Shown: piece by piece, positions 18,766 to 30,582 of the stretch
Numbering within the stretch: the stretch's first letter is position 1
How the letters are laid out: each line of letters begins with the position of its first letter
DNA from: Siculibacillus lacustris
Lineage (GTDB): Bacteria; Pseudomonadota; Alphaproteobacteria; Rhizobiales; Ancalomicrobiaceae
Assembly: GCF_004328075.1 (NCBI RefSeq)
Contig: NZ_SJFN01000036.1
Coordinates: 1 to 46,272, forward strand
Direction of reading: 5' to 3'
Length of the DNA: 46,272 nucleotides
Translations under genes and position numbers: made by a program
Notes under the pieces: model-generated
What the model saw: only the letters and a program-made list of their open reading frames with translations
Told to the model about the DNA's origin: nothing
Databases searched by the model: none

Positions 18766-18802
18766 AAAAGACCCCGGCCCGTTTCCGGTACCAGGGTCCT
18801 TC
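18766..18802 (-). terminator. Probable terminator downstream of tRNA-Leu
   Basis: On the minus strand, GGACCC and GGGGTC with inner CCGG/CCGG pairing form an imperfect hairpin followed by TTTTCG. It lies 12 nt past the tRNA 3' end and could also stop the convergent deacetylase transcript. Confidence 0.5.
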
Positions 18803-18813
18803 ATCGATCCCGT

Positions 18814-18898
18814 TGGTGCGGCCGAGAGGACTCGAACCTCCACCCGTCTCCGGACTAGCACCTCAAGCTAGCGCGTCTACCAATTCCGCCACGGCCGC
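18814..18898 (-). tRNA. tRNA-Leu (anticodon GAG)
   Basis: 85 nt including an encoded CCA end. The acceptor stem GCGGCCG pairs with CGGCCGC; D-arm GGAATTGGTAGACGC; the anticodon stem-loop is CTAGC-TTGAGGT-GCTAG, giving anticodon GAG (reads CUC/CUU codons). A class II long variable arm follows (TCCGGAGACGGG-type), and the T arm carries GGTTCGAGTCC. All class II leucine features are present. Confidence 0.96.
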
Positions 18899-19013
18899 AA
18901 CGGGAAAGCCTCGGGGTGACCCCGAAGTGGAGCCCATGTACCCCATCGCTTTTCTGGGTTCAAGCGCGAAGCATGAAAAACGTGTGCAAGGGTCCCCTGC
19001 CCTGCCGCGGCGA

Positions 19014-19280
19014 TCACATCCGGCGTACGGTTTCGCGCGGCCGATGGGCCGGCGCCCGGAACAGCACTTCGGTGATGGTGATGCCGATGCGGTCGCCGCG
19101 CAGCACGACCTGACCATGGGCGACCGGAATGTCGTTGGCGAGGATCTTGACGTCGTCGCTCTCGCGGGCGTCGAGTTCGATCACCGCGCCGCGGCCCATC
19201 CGCAGCAACTGGTGGATCGGGACCAGGGTCGTGCCGAGGACGACGGAGATGTCGACGCCGATGTTGTCGAACGGGGTCAT
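19014..19280 (-). CDS. fliN: FliN/SpoA-domain protein (flagellar motor switch-like), isolated
   Basis: 88 residues, essentially one SpoA (surface presentation of antigens) domain: NIGVDISVVLGTTLVPIHQL, then LRMGRGAVIELDARESDDVK and ILANDIPVAHGQVVL, and a GITITEVLF ending. FliN forms the C-ring with FliM and FliG and takes part in rotor switching. The protein is shorter than most FliN (no N-terminal extension), and no other flagellar gene is in the window, so it may be an orphan paralogue rather than the motor's own FliN. GAGG lies about 10 nt before ATG 19280. It is divergent from lipB. Confidence 0.8.
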   Translation of the reverse strand: MTPFDNIGVDISVVLGTTLVPIHQLLRMGRGAVIELDARESDDVKILANDIPVAHGQVVLRGDRIGITITEVLFRAPAHRPRETVRRM

Positions 19281-19341
19281 GCAGTGGTTTCCTCGGTCGC
19301 GCCCTTGCGATGAACCGACCATGCCGGAGCTTGGTTAGCGA

Positions 19342-20136
19342 ATGGTAAACACAATGTCCCGAAACGACGTGGTCGCCCCCGAAGTCCGCCCGAGCCGCGA
19401 CGATCTCGGCGGGGCGATCGAATTCTTCGCGAGCCCCGATGCGCCGCCGGTCGAATGGCGAATCGCCGAGGGTCTGGTCGACTACGAATCGGCGGTGGCG
19501 GCGATGGAGGCCCGGGCCGCGGCGATCGCCGAGGGGCGCGCCGCCGAACTCGTCTGGCTGGTCGAGCATCCGCCGCTCTACACCGCCGGCACCAGCGCGC
19601 GGCCGGAGGACCTGCTCGAGGCCACGCGATTCCCGGTTCATGCGACCGGACGGGGCGGCGAATACACCTACCACGGGCCCGGCCAGCGGGTGGCCTATGT
19701 GATGCTCGACCTCGGCCGGCGGCGGCGCGACGTGCGGGCCTTCGTGGCGGCGCTGGAGGCCTGGATCATCGCCACGCTGGCGGCGCACGGCGTCGTCGGC
19801 GAACGCCGCGAGGATCGGGTCGGGGTGTGGGTGCGGCGGCCGGACAAGCCCGAGCTCGCGCCGGGGGTGGTCGCCGAGGACAAGATCGCGGCGATCGGCA
19901 TCCGCCTGCGCAAGTGGGTGAGCTTCCACGGCATCGCGCTCAACGTCGAGCCCGACCTCGGCCACTATGCCGGGATCGTGCCCTGCGGCATCCGCGGCCA
20001 CGGGGTCACCAGTCTGGTCGACCTCGGGCTGCCGGTGACCATGACCGACGTCGACGTCGTGCTGCGGCAGTGTTTCGAGGAGACCTTCGGTCCCACCGTG
20101 GGGATCGCCGATTCGGGCAGCGGCGTCGCCGGGTGA
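19342..20136 (+). CDS. lipB: Octanoyl-[ACP]:protein N-octanoyltransferase (LipB)
   Basis: 264 residues. It transfers octanoate from acyl carrier protein to lipoyl-domain lysines (pyruvate and 2-oxoglutarate dehydrogenases, glycine cleavage H protein), the first step of lipoate synthesis. The catalytic pair is present: Lys181 in [19 protein letters not shown] and Cys215 in [35 protein letters not shown] is the acyl-pocket motif. Numbering is from ATG 19342 (GGAG 12 nt upstream); ATG 19354 is an alternative. It ends 10 nt from the convergent acylphosphatase gene. Confidence 0.95.
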   Translation: MVNTMSRNDVVAPEVRPSRDDLGGAIEFFASPDAPPVEWRIAEGLVDYESAVAAMEARAAAIAEGRAAELVWLVEHPPLYTAGTSARPEDLLEATRFPVHATGRGGEYTYHGPGQRVAYVMLDLGRRRRDVRAFVAALEAWIIATLAAHGVVGERREDRVGVWVRRPDKPELAPGVVAEDKIAAIGIRLRKWVSFHGIALNVEPDLGHYAGIVPCGIRGHGVTSLVDLGLPVTMTDVDVVLRQCFEETFGPTVGIADSGSGVAG

Positions 20137-20146
20137 GGCGCCGGGC

Positions 20147-20422
20147 TCAGTCGCTGGGGCGAATCTGGAAGCCGGGGATCGCCGGCGGCTCGGTCTCGTA
20201 GCGCTCGATCACTTCGACCCGGGCATGCGGCGGACCGGAGCGGCACAGGTCGATGATCGCGTCGACCGGCCCGGCGGGGCCGGCGAACACCGCCTCGACG
20301 GTGCCGTCGCGCAGATTGCGCACCCAGCCCGACAGGCCACGCTCCCGCGCCCGGCGTTCCAACCACGCGCGGAATCCCACTCCCTGCACGCGACCCGACA
20401 TGACGATACGGAATGCGACCAC
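20147..20422 (-). CDS. acyP: Acylphosphatase
   Basis: 91 residues, the usual size. It hydrolyses the carboxyl-phosphate bond of acyl phosphates. MSGRVQGVGFRAWLERRA carries the catalytic Arg18, and GWVRNLRDGTVEAVF the catalytic Asn36. The start is GTG 20422, since GAGGGGG lies 4 nt before it; an upstream TTG at 20440 would place the ribosome-binding site inside the gene. Monocistronic, convergent with lipB. Confidence 0.92.
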   Translation of the reverse strand: MVAFRIVMSGRVQGVGFRAWLERRARERGLSGWVRNLRDGTVEAVFAGPAGPVDAIIDLCRSGPPHARVEVIERYETEPPAIPGFQIRPSD

Positions 20423-20552
20423 GCTACCCCCTCGCGGCAAACGGCCGCAGTCGAGGCAAGTCTAACGAAGTCCGACGCGGTCGCGCCACCCGGAGAAACC
20501 CTGAGGAGCGATCCCCCTTACCCACCGGTGGCGATTGCGCGCCGCCGGAGGC

Positions 20553-21241
20553 TCACCGACGGCGCTCGAGGATCGCCGCGAGAGCGTCGACGCTTCCCAC
20601 CACCGCGGCCGCTCCGGCCGCCTCCAGCTCGCCGGGGGCGCCATAACCCCAGGCGACGCCGATGCAGGCGACACCGGCGGCGCGCGCGCCGATCACGTCG
20701 TGTTCGCGGTCGCCGACCATCACCGTCGCCGTCGGATCGAGGGCTTCGGTCGCGACGATCCACGGGACGAGCTCGGTCTTGACCGCGCGGGTGCCGTCGA
20801 ACTCGGCGCCGTGCACCGCCCGGAAGGCCGGGGCGAGGCCGAATCGCTCGAGGATGCGCGCCGCGTAGAGGTGCGGCTTGGAGGTGGCGAGGATCAGCGT
20901 CACGCCCCGCGCCCGCAGGTCCTCGAGCAAGTGCGGGATGCCGGGATAGACGACGTTCTCGAACAGGCCGACGGTGCCGTAATAGGCGCGATAGGCGGCG
21001 ATCGCCGGCTCGACCGACCCGGCGTCGCCGTCGAGGAGGCGCAGGAAGACCTCGCGCAGCGGCGGGCCGATGCACCAGCCGAGCGGCACCTCGGCACCGA
21101 GGGGGCGTCCGAGCGTGGCCATGGCATGGCGGATCGCCGTGACGATCCCGACCGCGGGATCGGTCAGGGTGCCGTCGAGATCGAACAGCACGGTGGCGAT
21201 CCGGTCGGGAAGCGCCACCGCGGTCCGCGGGGTGGGGTCGG

Positions 21242-21245
<4 letters not shown>
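20553..21245 (-). CDS. HAD-family hydrolase (phosphoglycolate phosphatase-like)
   Basis: 230 residues. HAD motif I FDLDGTLTD (Asp22, Asp24), motif II in TLILATSKPH, motif III Lys in TRAVKTELVP, motif IV MVGDREHDVIGA. The cap is a C1 helical domain, as in PGPase/Gph. The start codon overlaps the pccA stop in an ATGA (21242-21245), so it is translationally coupled to pccA. A possible role is clearing a toxic phosphorylated by-product, but the substrate is not deducible. Its tail GVAWGYGAPGELEAAG resembles that of the second HAD gene at 25851-26528, so the two are related. Confidence 0.85.
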
Positions 21246-23257
<2,012 letters not shown>

Positions 23258-23342
23258 GGCTGTGGCACCGGTCCGGTTGAACTGATTGGAAGGCCCGAGG
23301 GCGAGGCGCCGCCCCCGGATTTTCGGCAGCGTTCCTTCCGCG

Positions 23343-24875
<1,533 letters not shown>

Positions 24876-25034
24876 GGGACGGGCCCCGCTCCTGAAGTCG
24901 AAAGGAATGAACGGGCCGGTGATTAACACGCGACGTCTCGTCGCGGTACGTAGCCGAACGTCTGAGCCGGCATCTCAGCGGCGCGGGCGCGCGGCCGACG
25001 GCGGCTTTCCGTAGGTTCGTGGGGCCCCGCCGGG

Positions 25035-25820
25035 TCAGCGCCCGGCGAAGGCCGCGGCGACGTCGAAATCGCGGCGGCGGCGGGCGAGACGGGCCTCGGC
25101 CTCGTCGTCGCGGCCCCACAGTTCGGCGCTCCAATGCTCGTCGACATGGGCGGCGGCCCAGGCGGCGTCGCGATCGAGCCGGCCGGCGACCACCGCGAGC
25201 GCGATCACCAGCGAGCCCGACAGAGTGGTCATGGCGTGGAGCCCGGCGAGCCGCCACGGATCGAGGGCTCGGACCCCTGCCCCCAGTGCATCGATCGCAT
25301 CGCTGTCCTGCGCCACATGCATGACACCTTCGCCGACCAACAGGCGCGCGCCCCAGGTCTCGTCGGCCCAATCGAGCAGCGGATCCCAGGCGGCGGCCTG
25401 ACGATCGATCAGGCGGACCGGTGAGGTGGCGCGGTAGCACAGGAGATCGGAGCCGGCATAGCGCAGGGCGTCGGCGGCGACCTCCGCGGCGCGGTCGGCG
25501 ACGCCGTCGATCACCGCATTGGCCAGCCGCGTGTGGGGCATGGTCGAGGGCGCGAGATGGGTGGTCTGGGCGCGCCATTCGGCGGCGACCGCCTCGGCGA
25601 GATCATGGCGGGGCAGGACCAGATCACGCTTGGCCGGGGTCTTGACCGGGCGGCCGTCGAGCAGGATGCGGAAGGCATCCGCACCGAGGCCCTCGACCGC
25701 GACGTCCTTCCAGAACCGGCGCGGCAGTTCGGTGTTCATGGCGGTGCGCGCCCGCTTCACCGGATCGGGTTCGAAGGCGGGGGCTTCGGCGTCGGGATCG
25801 AACCAGAGGAGGTCGCGCAT
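25035..25820 (-). CDS. ATP12-family chaperone (F1-ATPase assembly factor)
   Basis: 261 residues. Members assist assembly of the alpha subunit of F1 ATP synthase; bacterial copies occur mainly in alphaproteobacteria. RFWKDVAVEGLGADAFRILL, DGRPVKTPAKRDLVLP and the distinctive LCYRATSPVRLIDRQAAAWD followed by MTTLSGSLVIALAVVAGRL are typical. GGA lies upstream of ATG 25820. The HAD gene ends 30 nt upstream on the same strand and is probably cotranscribed. Complete. Confidence 0.93.
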   Translation of the reverse strand: MRDLLWFDPDAEAPAFEPDPVKRARTAMNTELPRRFWKDVAVEGLGADAFRILLDGRPVKTPAKRDLVLPRHDLAEAVAAEWRAQTTHLAPSTMPHTRLANAVIDGVADRAAEVAADALRYAGSDLLCYRATSPVRLIDRQAAAWDPLLDWADETWGARLLVGEGVMHVAQDSDAIDALGAGVRALDPWRLAGLHAMTTLSGSLVIALAVVAGRLDRDAAWAAAHVDEHWSAELWGRDDEAEARLARRRRDFDVAAAFAGR

Positions 25821-25850
25821 GGTCTCGTGTCCTGCTGCGGTCTGCCGCGA

Positions 25851-26528
25851 TCAGGCCCCGCGGGAAACGGCGAAGATCCGATCGAAGGTCGGCTCGAGTT
25901 CCGCGAAATCCGCGAGGATCGCGGCGGCGCCGGCGGCGGCGAGCGCCAACTTCGTCTGGTAGCCCCAAGCGACGCCGACCGCAACGATTCCGGCGGCCAC
26001 CCCCATCTCGATGTCCCAATTGGTGTCGCCGAGCATCATCGCCCGCCCGGGAGCGATGCCGGTTTCGGCGAGCGCGGCGCGGATCATCGCCGGATGGGGC
26101 TTGGAGGGATGGTCGTCGGCGGTCTGGATGGTGACGAAGCGACCGTGGAGACGGTGGAGATCGAGGACGTTGGCGACGCCGCGGCGCGACTTGCCGGTGG
26201 CGAGGCCGAGGATGACGTCGTCACGCGCGGCGAAGGCGTCGAGGGCGGCGCGCGCGCCCGGATAGAGCGGCTCGTGGCGGCCGCCGCCGGCGCGCAGGTC
26301 GGCGAAGGCGGTCTTGTAGGAGCCGCACACCGCCGACACCGAGACTTCGGCGTCGCCGAGCAGGTGGGCGACGGCGCGGTCGAGCGACAGTCCGACGATC
26401 TCCAGCACCGCGACGCGCGGCGGCGGCGGCACACCATGGGCGGCGAAGGCGGCGGCCATGGCGTCGACGATCATGTGCTGGCTGTCGATCAGCGTGCCGT
26501 CGACGTCGAAGAGGAGGAGATGCTTCAC
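25851..26528 (-). CDS. HAD-family hydrolase (Gph-like) of the rluC/ATP12 neighbourhood
   Basis: 225 residues. Motif I LLFDVDGTLIDSQ (Asp8, Asp10); the C1 cap; LGLATGKSRRGVANVL; motif III Lys in HPSKPHPAMI; motif IV MMLGDTNWDIEMGVAAG. The start is GTG 26528 with GAGGGT upstream. A HAD of this type usually sits between rluC and the ATP12 gene in alphaproteobacteria; here the pst operon separates it from rluC. The substrate is unknown; a housekeeping phosphatase is the safe reading. Confidence 0.87.
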   Translation of the reverse strand: MKHLLLFDVDGTLIDSQHMIVDAMAAAFAAHGVPPPPRVAVLEIVGLSLDRAVAHLLGDAEVSVSAVCGSYKTAFADLRAGGGRHEPLYPGARAALDAFAARDDVILGLATGKSRRGVANVLDLHRLHGRFVTIQTADDHPSKPHPAMIRAALAETGIAPGRAMMLGDTNWDIEMGVAAGIVAVGVAWGYQTKLALAAAGAAAILADFAELEPTFDRIFAVSRGA

Positions 26529-26562
26529 CGGGTACGACCCTCGGGGTGGACGGAAAGACCGA

Positions 26563-26591
26563 CGAGGCCGGCGGAAGATCCACCGGCCTCG
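26563..26591 (-). terminator. Hairpin behind pstB, likely operon terminator
   Basis: CGAGGCCGG (26563-26571) pairs with CCGGCCTCG (26583-26591), with an extra GG/CC inside. On the minus strand GTCTTTCC follows. It lies 29 nt past the pstB stop and just before the HAD start. Confidence 0.55.
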
Positions 26592-26619
26592 CAAACGAAC
26601 GGAAACGACACCGGACCGA

Positions 26620-27444
26620 TCAGCCGAAGCGGCCGGTGATGTAGTCCTGGGTCTTCTGGTCCTTGGGCGCAACGAACATTTCCGAGGTCGGACCATATTC
26701 GAGCAGCTTGCCGAGCAGGAAGAAGGCGGTCTGATCGGAACAGCGGGCCGCCTGCTGCATGTTGTGGGTGACGATGACGATGGTGAACTCGCTCTTCAGC
26801 TCGTCGACCAGTTCCTCGATGCGGGCGGTCGAGATCGGGTCGAGGGCCGAGGTCGGCTCGTCGAGCAGGATCACTTCCGGCTTCACGGCGATGGTGCGGG
26901 CGATGCACAGACGCTGCTGCTGGCCGCCGGACAGACCGAGGGCGGAGGTGTGGAGCCGGTCCTTGACCTCGCCCCAGATCGCCGACTTGGTCAGGCACCA
27001 TTCGATGCGGTTCTCGAGATCGGCCTTGGACATCCGCTCGTGCAGCCGGATGCCGTAGGCGATGTTGTCCCAGATGGTCATCGGGAACGGCGTCGGCTTC
27101 TGGAACACCATGCCGACGCGGGTGCGCACCACCGTCGACTTGGCCTTGGGATCGATCAGATTCTCGCCGTCGAGCAGCACCTTGCCGACCGCCCGCTGAC
27201 CCGGATAGAGGTCGTACATGCGGTTGATGACGCGCAGCAGGGTCGACTTGCCGCAGCCGGAGGGGCCGATCATCGCGGTCACGCGACGGTCGGGCACGTC
27301 CATGTTGATGGCGTGGAGCGCCTGATTGTCACCGTAGAAGAAGTTGAGATCCTGGATGCGGATCTTCGGTTCGGCGTCGAGATCCAGGGCCGGGCGGCCG
27401 GTGGCGAGCACCATCTTGCCCATTTCGGTCGCGGACATGTTCAT
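26620..27444 (-). CDS. pstB: Phosphate ABC transporter ATP-binding protein PstB
   Basis: 274 residues. ATPase of the high-affinity phosphate importer at the inner membrane. Walker A GPSGCGKS (60-67), Q-loop [20 protein letters not shown] (PstB-specific), signature [14 protein letters not shown], Walker [15 protein letters not shown]-loop IVTHNM. The ending DYITGRFG is the standard PstB C-terminus. GAGG lies 10 nt before ATG. It follows pstA after 3 nt. phoU, which commonly follows pstB, is absent here. Confidence 0.97.
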   Translation of the reverse strand: MNMSATEMGKMVLATGRPALDLDAEPKIRIQDLNFFYGDNQALHAINMDVPDRRVTAMIGPSGCGKSTLLRVINRMYDLYPGQRAVGKVLLDGENLIDPKAKSTVVRTRVGMVFQKPTPFPMTIWDNIAYGIRLHERMSKADLENRIEWCLTKSAIWGEVKDRLHTSALGLSGGQQQRLCIARTIAVKPEVILLDEPTSALDPISTARIEELVDELKSEFTIVIVTHNMQQAARCSDQTAFFLLGKLLEYGPTSEMFVAPKDQKTQDYITGRFG

Positions 27445-27447
27445 GGG

Positions 27448-28287
27448 TCAGGACCTCTTGACGCCCGCGAGCACCAGGCGGGACACGATGTTGAGGGTGA
27501 GCACCCCGACGGTGATGAGCAATGCGCCGGCCCAGGCGAGCGCCACCCATTCGTCGTAGGGACTTCCGGCATATTGATAGATCGCCAGCGGCAGGCTGGC
27601 CATGGGCTTCGTCATGTCGAAGGACCAGGACAGATTGCCGAGGGAGGTGAACAGGAGCGGCGCGGTCTCGCCGGCGGCGCGGGCGATCGCCAGCAGGATG
27701 CCGGTGACGATGCCGGCGCGCGCCGCACGCCACATCACCGAGGTGACCACCCGCCAATGGGGAGCGCCGAGGGCGAAGGCGGCCTCGCGCAGCGAGCCCG
27801 GCACCAGCCGCATCATGTCCTCGGTGGCGCGGACCACCACCGGCAGGATGACCACGGCCAGGGCCACCGCCCCGGCCCAGGCGGAGAAGCCGCCGAAGGG
27901 CAGGACGATCGCCTGATAGACGAACAGACCGATCAGGATCGACGGCGCCGACAGGAGCACGTCGTTGATGAAGCGGACGGTGCCGGCGATCTTCGACTTG
28001 GCGCCGAGTTCGGCGAGATAGGTGCCGGCCATGACGCCGATCGGCGCGGCGATCACCACCGCGATGATCACCTGGATCAGGGTCCCGATGATGGCGTTGG
28101 CGAGGCCGCCACCGCGGCCCGGCGGCAGGGTCGGTTGGGTGAAGACGCTGAACGACAGGGCCGACAGGCCGCGGATGAACAGCGTCCACAGGATCCAGGC
28201 GAGCAGCACCAGGACCATCAGGGCGAGGCCCGAGGCCACCACCTTGAGGACGGCGTCCTGCGCCATGCGGCGATTGAACAGGTTCAT
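27448..28287 (-). CDS. pstA: Phosphate ABC transporter permease PstA
   Basis: 279 residues and six membrane helices. Inner-membrane channel half with Pst[21 protein letters not shown] near the N-terminus and [20 protein letters not shown], the permease cytoplasmic loop that contacts PstB, are diagnostic. The initial [15 protein letters not shown] is cytoplasmic. The pstC stop lies 10 nt upstream and pstB starts 3 nt downstream, a tight operon. Confidence 0.96.
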   Translation of the reverse strand: MNLFNRRMAQDAVLKVVASGLALMVLVLLAWILWTLFIRGLSALSFSVFTQPTLPPGRGGGLANAIIGTLIQVIIAVVIAAPIGVMAGTYLAELGAKSKIAGTVRFINDVLLSAPSILIGLFVYQAIVLPFGGFSAWAGAVALAVVILPVVVRATEDMMRLVPGSLREAAFALGAPHWRVVTSVMWRAARAGIVTGILLAIARAAGETAPLLFTSLGNLSWSFDMTKPMASLPLAIYQYAGSPYDEWVALAWAGALLITVGVLTLNIVSRLVLAGVKRS

Positions 28288-28297
28288 GCGGGCGCCC

Positions 28298-29281
28298 TCA
28301 ATCGAGACGGCTGCGCACCAGCCAACGGGCCAGGGCGAGAACGAGGAAAGAGATCACGAACAGCGCGAAGCCGAGTTCGAGCAGCGCGTTGAGCTTGAGG
28401 CTGCCGGGGCCGGCCTCGGGGAACTCGTTGGCGATGGTCGAGGCGATCGAGGCGCCCGGGGCGAACAGCGAGGCCTTGATGCGGTTGGCGTTGCCGATGA
28501 CGAAGGTCACCGCCATGGTCTCGCCGAGCGCCCGGCCGAGGCCGAGCATCATGCCGCCGACCAGGGCGGTGCGGCCGTAGGGCATCGAGATGTGGCGGAA
28601 CACTTCCGAGGTGGTCGAGCCGACGCCGTAGGCGGCTTCCTTGAGCACCGGCGGCACCGATTCGATGATCTCGACGAACATCGCCGACATGAAGGGGACG
28701 ATCATCAGCGCCAGGATCAGGCCGGCGGTGAGCACGCCGGTGCCCATCGGGGCGCCGGAGAACAGGATGCCGAGGACCGGGATCGGGCCGAGCACCGCGC
28801 CGAGGACCGGCTCGACCCATTCGGCCATCAGCGGCGCGACGACGAAGAAGCCCCACATGCCGAAGATGATCGAGGGCACCGCGGCGAGCAGCTGGATCGC
28901 CGTGCCGATGGTCCGGCGGGCGCCGACCGGCGCCACCTCGGTCAGGAAGAAGGTGATGCCGAAGGACACCGGCACGCCGATCACCACGGCGATCACCGCG
29001 GTCACCACCGTGCCGTAGAGCATCACCACGGCGCCGTAGCGGTCGGTCACCGGGTTCCAGTCGGAGGAGGTGAAGAAGCTCAGACCGTCGGCCGCGATGA
29101 TCGGCCAGCCGCCGATGAAGAGTTGGAACAGAATGGCCCCGAGGACCACCAGGACGAGGGCGCCGGAGGCGATCAGGCCGGCCCGGAACACGTGGTCGAT
29201 CGTCTGGCCGCCACCGGCGAAGATCGACGGCCGCTTCTCGAAGGAGGGGTCGGCGGACACGGCGAGGGTTTGATCGGACAC
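28298..29281 (-). CDS. pstC: Phosphate ABC transporter permease PstC
   Basis: 327 residues and six membrane helices. It pairs with PstA. Motifs are [35 protein letters not shown] and [18 protein letters not shown] (PstB-contact loop). No ATG lies at the expected place. GTG 29281 ([20 protein letters not shown]) has GAGG 8 nt upstream and is taken as the start. 112 nt separate it from pstS, with a strong hairpin in between. Confidence 0.93.
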   Translation of the reverse strand: MSDQTLAVSADPSFEKRPSIFAGGGQTIDHVFRAGLIASGALVLVVLGAILFQLFIGGWPIIAADGLSFFTSSDWNPVTDRYGAVVMLYGTVVTAVIAVVIGVPVSFGITFFLTEVAPVGARRTIGTAIQLLAAVPSIIFGMWGFFVVAPLMAEWVEPVLGAVLGPIPVLGILFSGAPMGTGVLTAGLILALMIVPFMSAMFVEIIESVPPVLKEAAYGVGSTTSEVFRHISMPYGRTALVGGMMLGLGRALGETMAVTFVIGNANRIKASLFAPGASIASTIANEFPEAGPGSLKLNALLELGFALFVISFLVLALARWLVRSRLD

Positions 29282-29356
29282 GAAGGTCACCTCGTTCTGG
29301 ACGACGGTCGCCCCGCGGGGGCGGCGGACGGATCGACGGCGCGTCGGACACGCCGA

Positions 29357-29382
29357 GGCGCGGGACCGGCAGGTCCCGCGCC
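29357..29382 (-). other. Intercistronic hairpin between pstS and pstC
   Basis: GGCGCGGGACC (29357-29367), loop GGCA, GGTCCCGCGCC (29372-29382), a perfect 11-bp GC-rich stem 11 nt past the pstS stop. There is no T-run on the transcript side, so it is more likely an mRNA stabiliser or processing site that raises pstS over pstCAB, as seen in other binding-protein operons, than a terminator. Confidence 0.6.
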
Positions 29383-29393
29383 GAGGCTCGACA

Positions 29394-30452
29394 TCACTTG
29401 TAGACGGGCGCGCCCGATCCGTCCTTGATTTCCGCCTTCCAGGCCTTGCGGACGTCGTCCTGCACGGCGGCCGGCAGCGGAATGTAGTGGAGCTTCTCGG
29501 CGACGGCACCGCCGTCCTTGAACGCCCAGTCGAAGAACTTCATCACTTCGAGCGAAGCGGCGGTGTCCTTCGGGTCCTTGGGGAGCAGGATGAAGGTCGC
29601 CGAGACGATCGGCCAGGTGGTGTCGCCGGCGGTGTTGATCATCGACGCGGCGAAGTCCTTGGCGCCCTTCCAATCGGCGTTGGCGGCGGCTGCCTGGAAG
29701 GCCGGGACGGTCGGCGGCACGAACTTGCCGGCCTTGTTGCCGAGCTGCGTCGTGGTCAGGCCGTTGGCGGCGGCGTAGACGTATTCGACGTAGCCGATCG
29801 CGCCCTTGGCGTTCTTGACCGCGCCGGCGACACCGTCGTTGCCCTTGGCACCGGTACCGGCCGGCCACGACACCGACGTCGCGGCGCCGACCTTGCCCTT
29901 CCAATCCGCCGAAACGTCGGCGAGATAGGTGGTGTAGACGTAGGTGGTGCCCGAGCCATCCGAGCGGTAGACCGGCTGGATGGCCAGGTCGGGCAGCTTG
30001 ATGTCGGGGTTCAGCTTGACGATCGCCGGGTCGTTCCACTTGGCGATCTTGCCGAGATAGATGTCGCCGAGGGTGGCGCCGTCGAGCTTGATCTCGTTGG
30101 GCTTGACGCCGTCGAGATTGACGATCAGCACGACCGAGCCGATCACCGCCGGGAACTGGAGGAGCTTGCCGTCGGCGAGCTGCTTGGACTCCATCGGCGC
30201 GTCGGAAGCGCCGAAATCGACGGTGCGGGCCAGGATCTGCTTCTGACCACCGCCCGAACCGATCGCCTGATAGTTCAGGCTCGATCCGGTCTTGGCCTTG
30301 TAGTCGGCGCTCCAGGCGGTGTAGGCGGGCGCCGGGAAGGTGGCGCCGGCGCCGGTGAAGTCGGTGGCCTGAGCAACACCCATCGAGGCGACGAAGCCGA
30401 GGGTGGTCAGGGCCAGCGTGAGGCGACGCTTCTGAGCGAACGCATTGAGCAT
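29394..30452 (-). CDS. pstS: Periplasmic phosphate-binding protein PstS
   Basis: 352 residues with a signal peptide (KRRLTLALTTLGFVASMGVA). It captures phosphate in the periplasm for PstCAB. Phosphate-contact loops are GAGATFPAPAYTAW, AIGSGGGQKQ, DFGASDAPM and YRSDGSGTTYV. The ending with IPLPAAVQDDVRKAWKAEIK is typical. ATG 30452 is preceded by GGGGATTC. First gene of the operon, with a phased PHO box 90-115 nt upstream. Expression under phosphate starvation is therefore expected. Confidence 0.97.
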   Translation of the reverse strand: MLNAFAQKRRLTLALTTLGFVASMGVAQATDFTGAGATFPAPAYTAWSADYKAKTGSSLNYQAIGSGGGQKQILARTVDFGASDAPMESKQLADGKLLQFPAVIGSVVLIVNLDGVKPNEIKLDGATLGDIYLGKIAKWNDPAIVKLNPDIKLPDLAIQPVYRSDGSGTTYVYTTYLADVSADWKGKVGAATSVSWPAGTGAKGNDGVAGAVKNAKGAIGYVEYVYAAANGLTTTQLGNKAGKFVPPTVPAFQAAAANADWKGAKDFAASMINTAGDTTWPIVSATFILLPKDPKDTAASLEVMKFFDWAFKDGGAVAEKLHYIPLPAAVQDDVRKAWKAEIKDGSGAPVYK

Positions 30453-30538
30453 GATGAATCCCCGTATCGGTTGCGCGCGCCGAGCGCGCGGACGGAACCG
30501 ATGACCGGCCTCCGTCGGGGGGCACTTTCGTCATAAGT

Positions 30539-30568
30539 GATGACACTTGCGTGACGAAACTGAAACAG
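30539..30568 (-). promoter_or_regulatory. PHO box (PhoB site) upstream of pstS, three 11-bp-phased repeats
   Basis: Read on the minus strand: CTGTTTC-AGTT-TCGTCAC-GCAA-GTGTCAT, with repeat starts at 30568, 30557 and 30546. PhoB boxes are direct repeats of CTGTCAT with an 11-bp period, and the last two units fit well. A further GTCAT-like pair at 30571-30586 is out of phase. The site begins just past the stop of the upstream pseudouridine synthase gene. Its position 90-115 nt before the pstS ATG leaves room for a promoter and leader. Confidence 0.75.
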
Positions 30569-30582
30569 ATCCGTCATAAATG

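Noticed and set aside
18814-18898. tRNA-Leu as a phage or island attachment site
   Set aside because: No integrase, no repeated 3' tRNA fragment and only housekeeping genes on either side.
19335-19349. CtrA-like site TTAG-N7-TAAA between fliN and lipB
   Set aside because: It has two mismatches in the half-sites; such matches are expected by chance in this less GC-rich spot.
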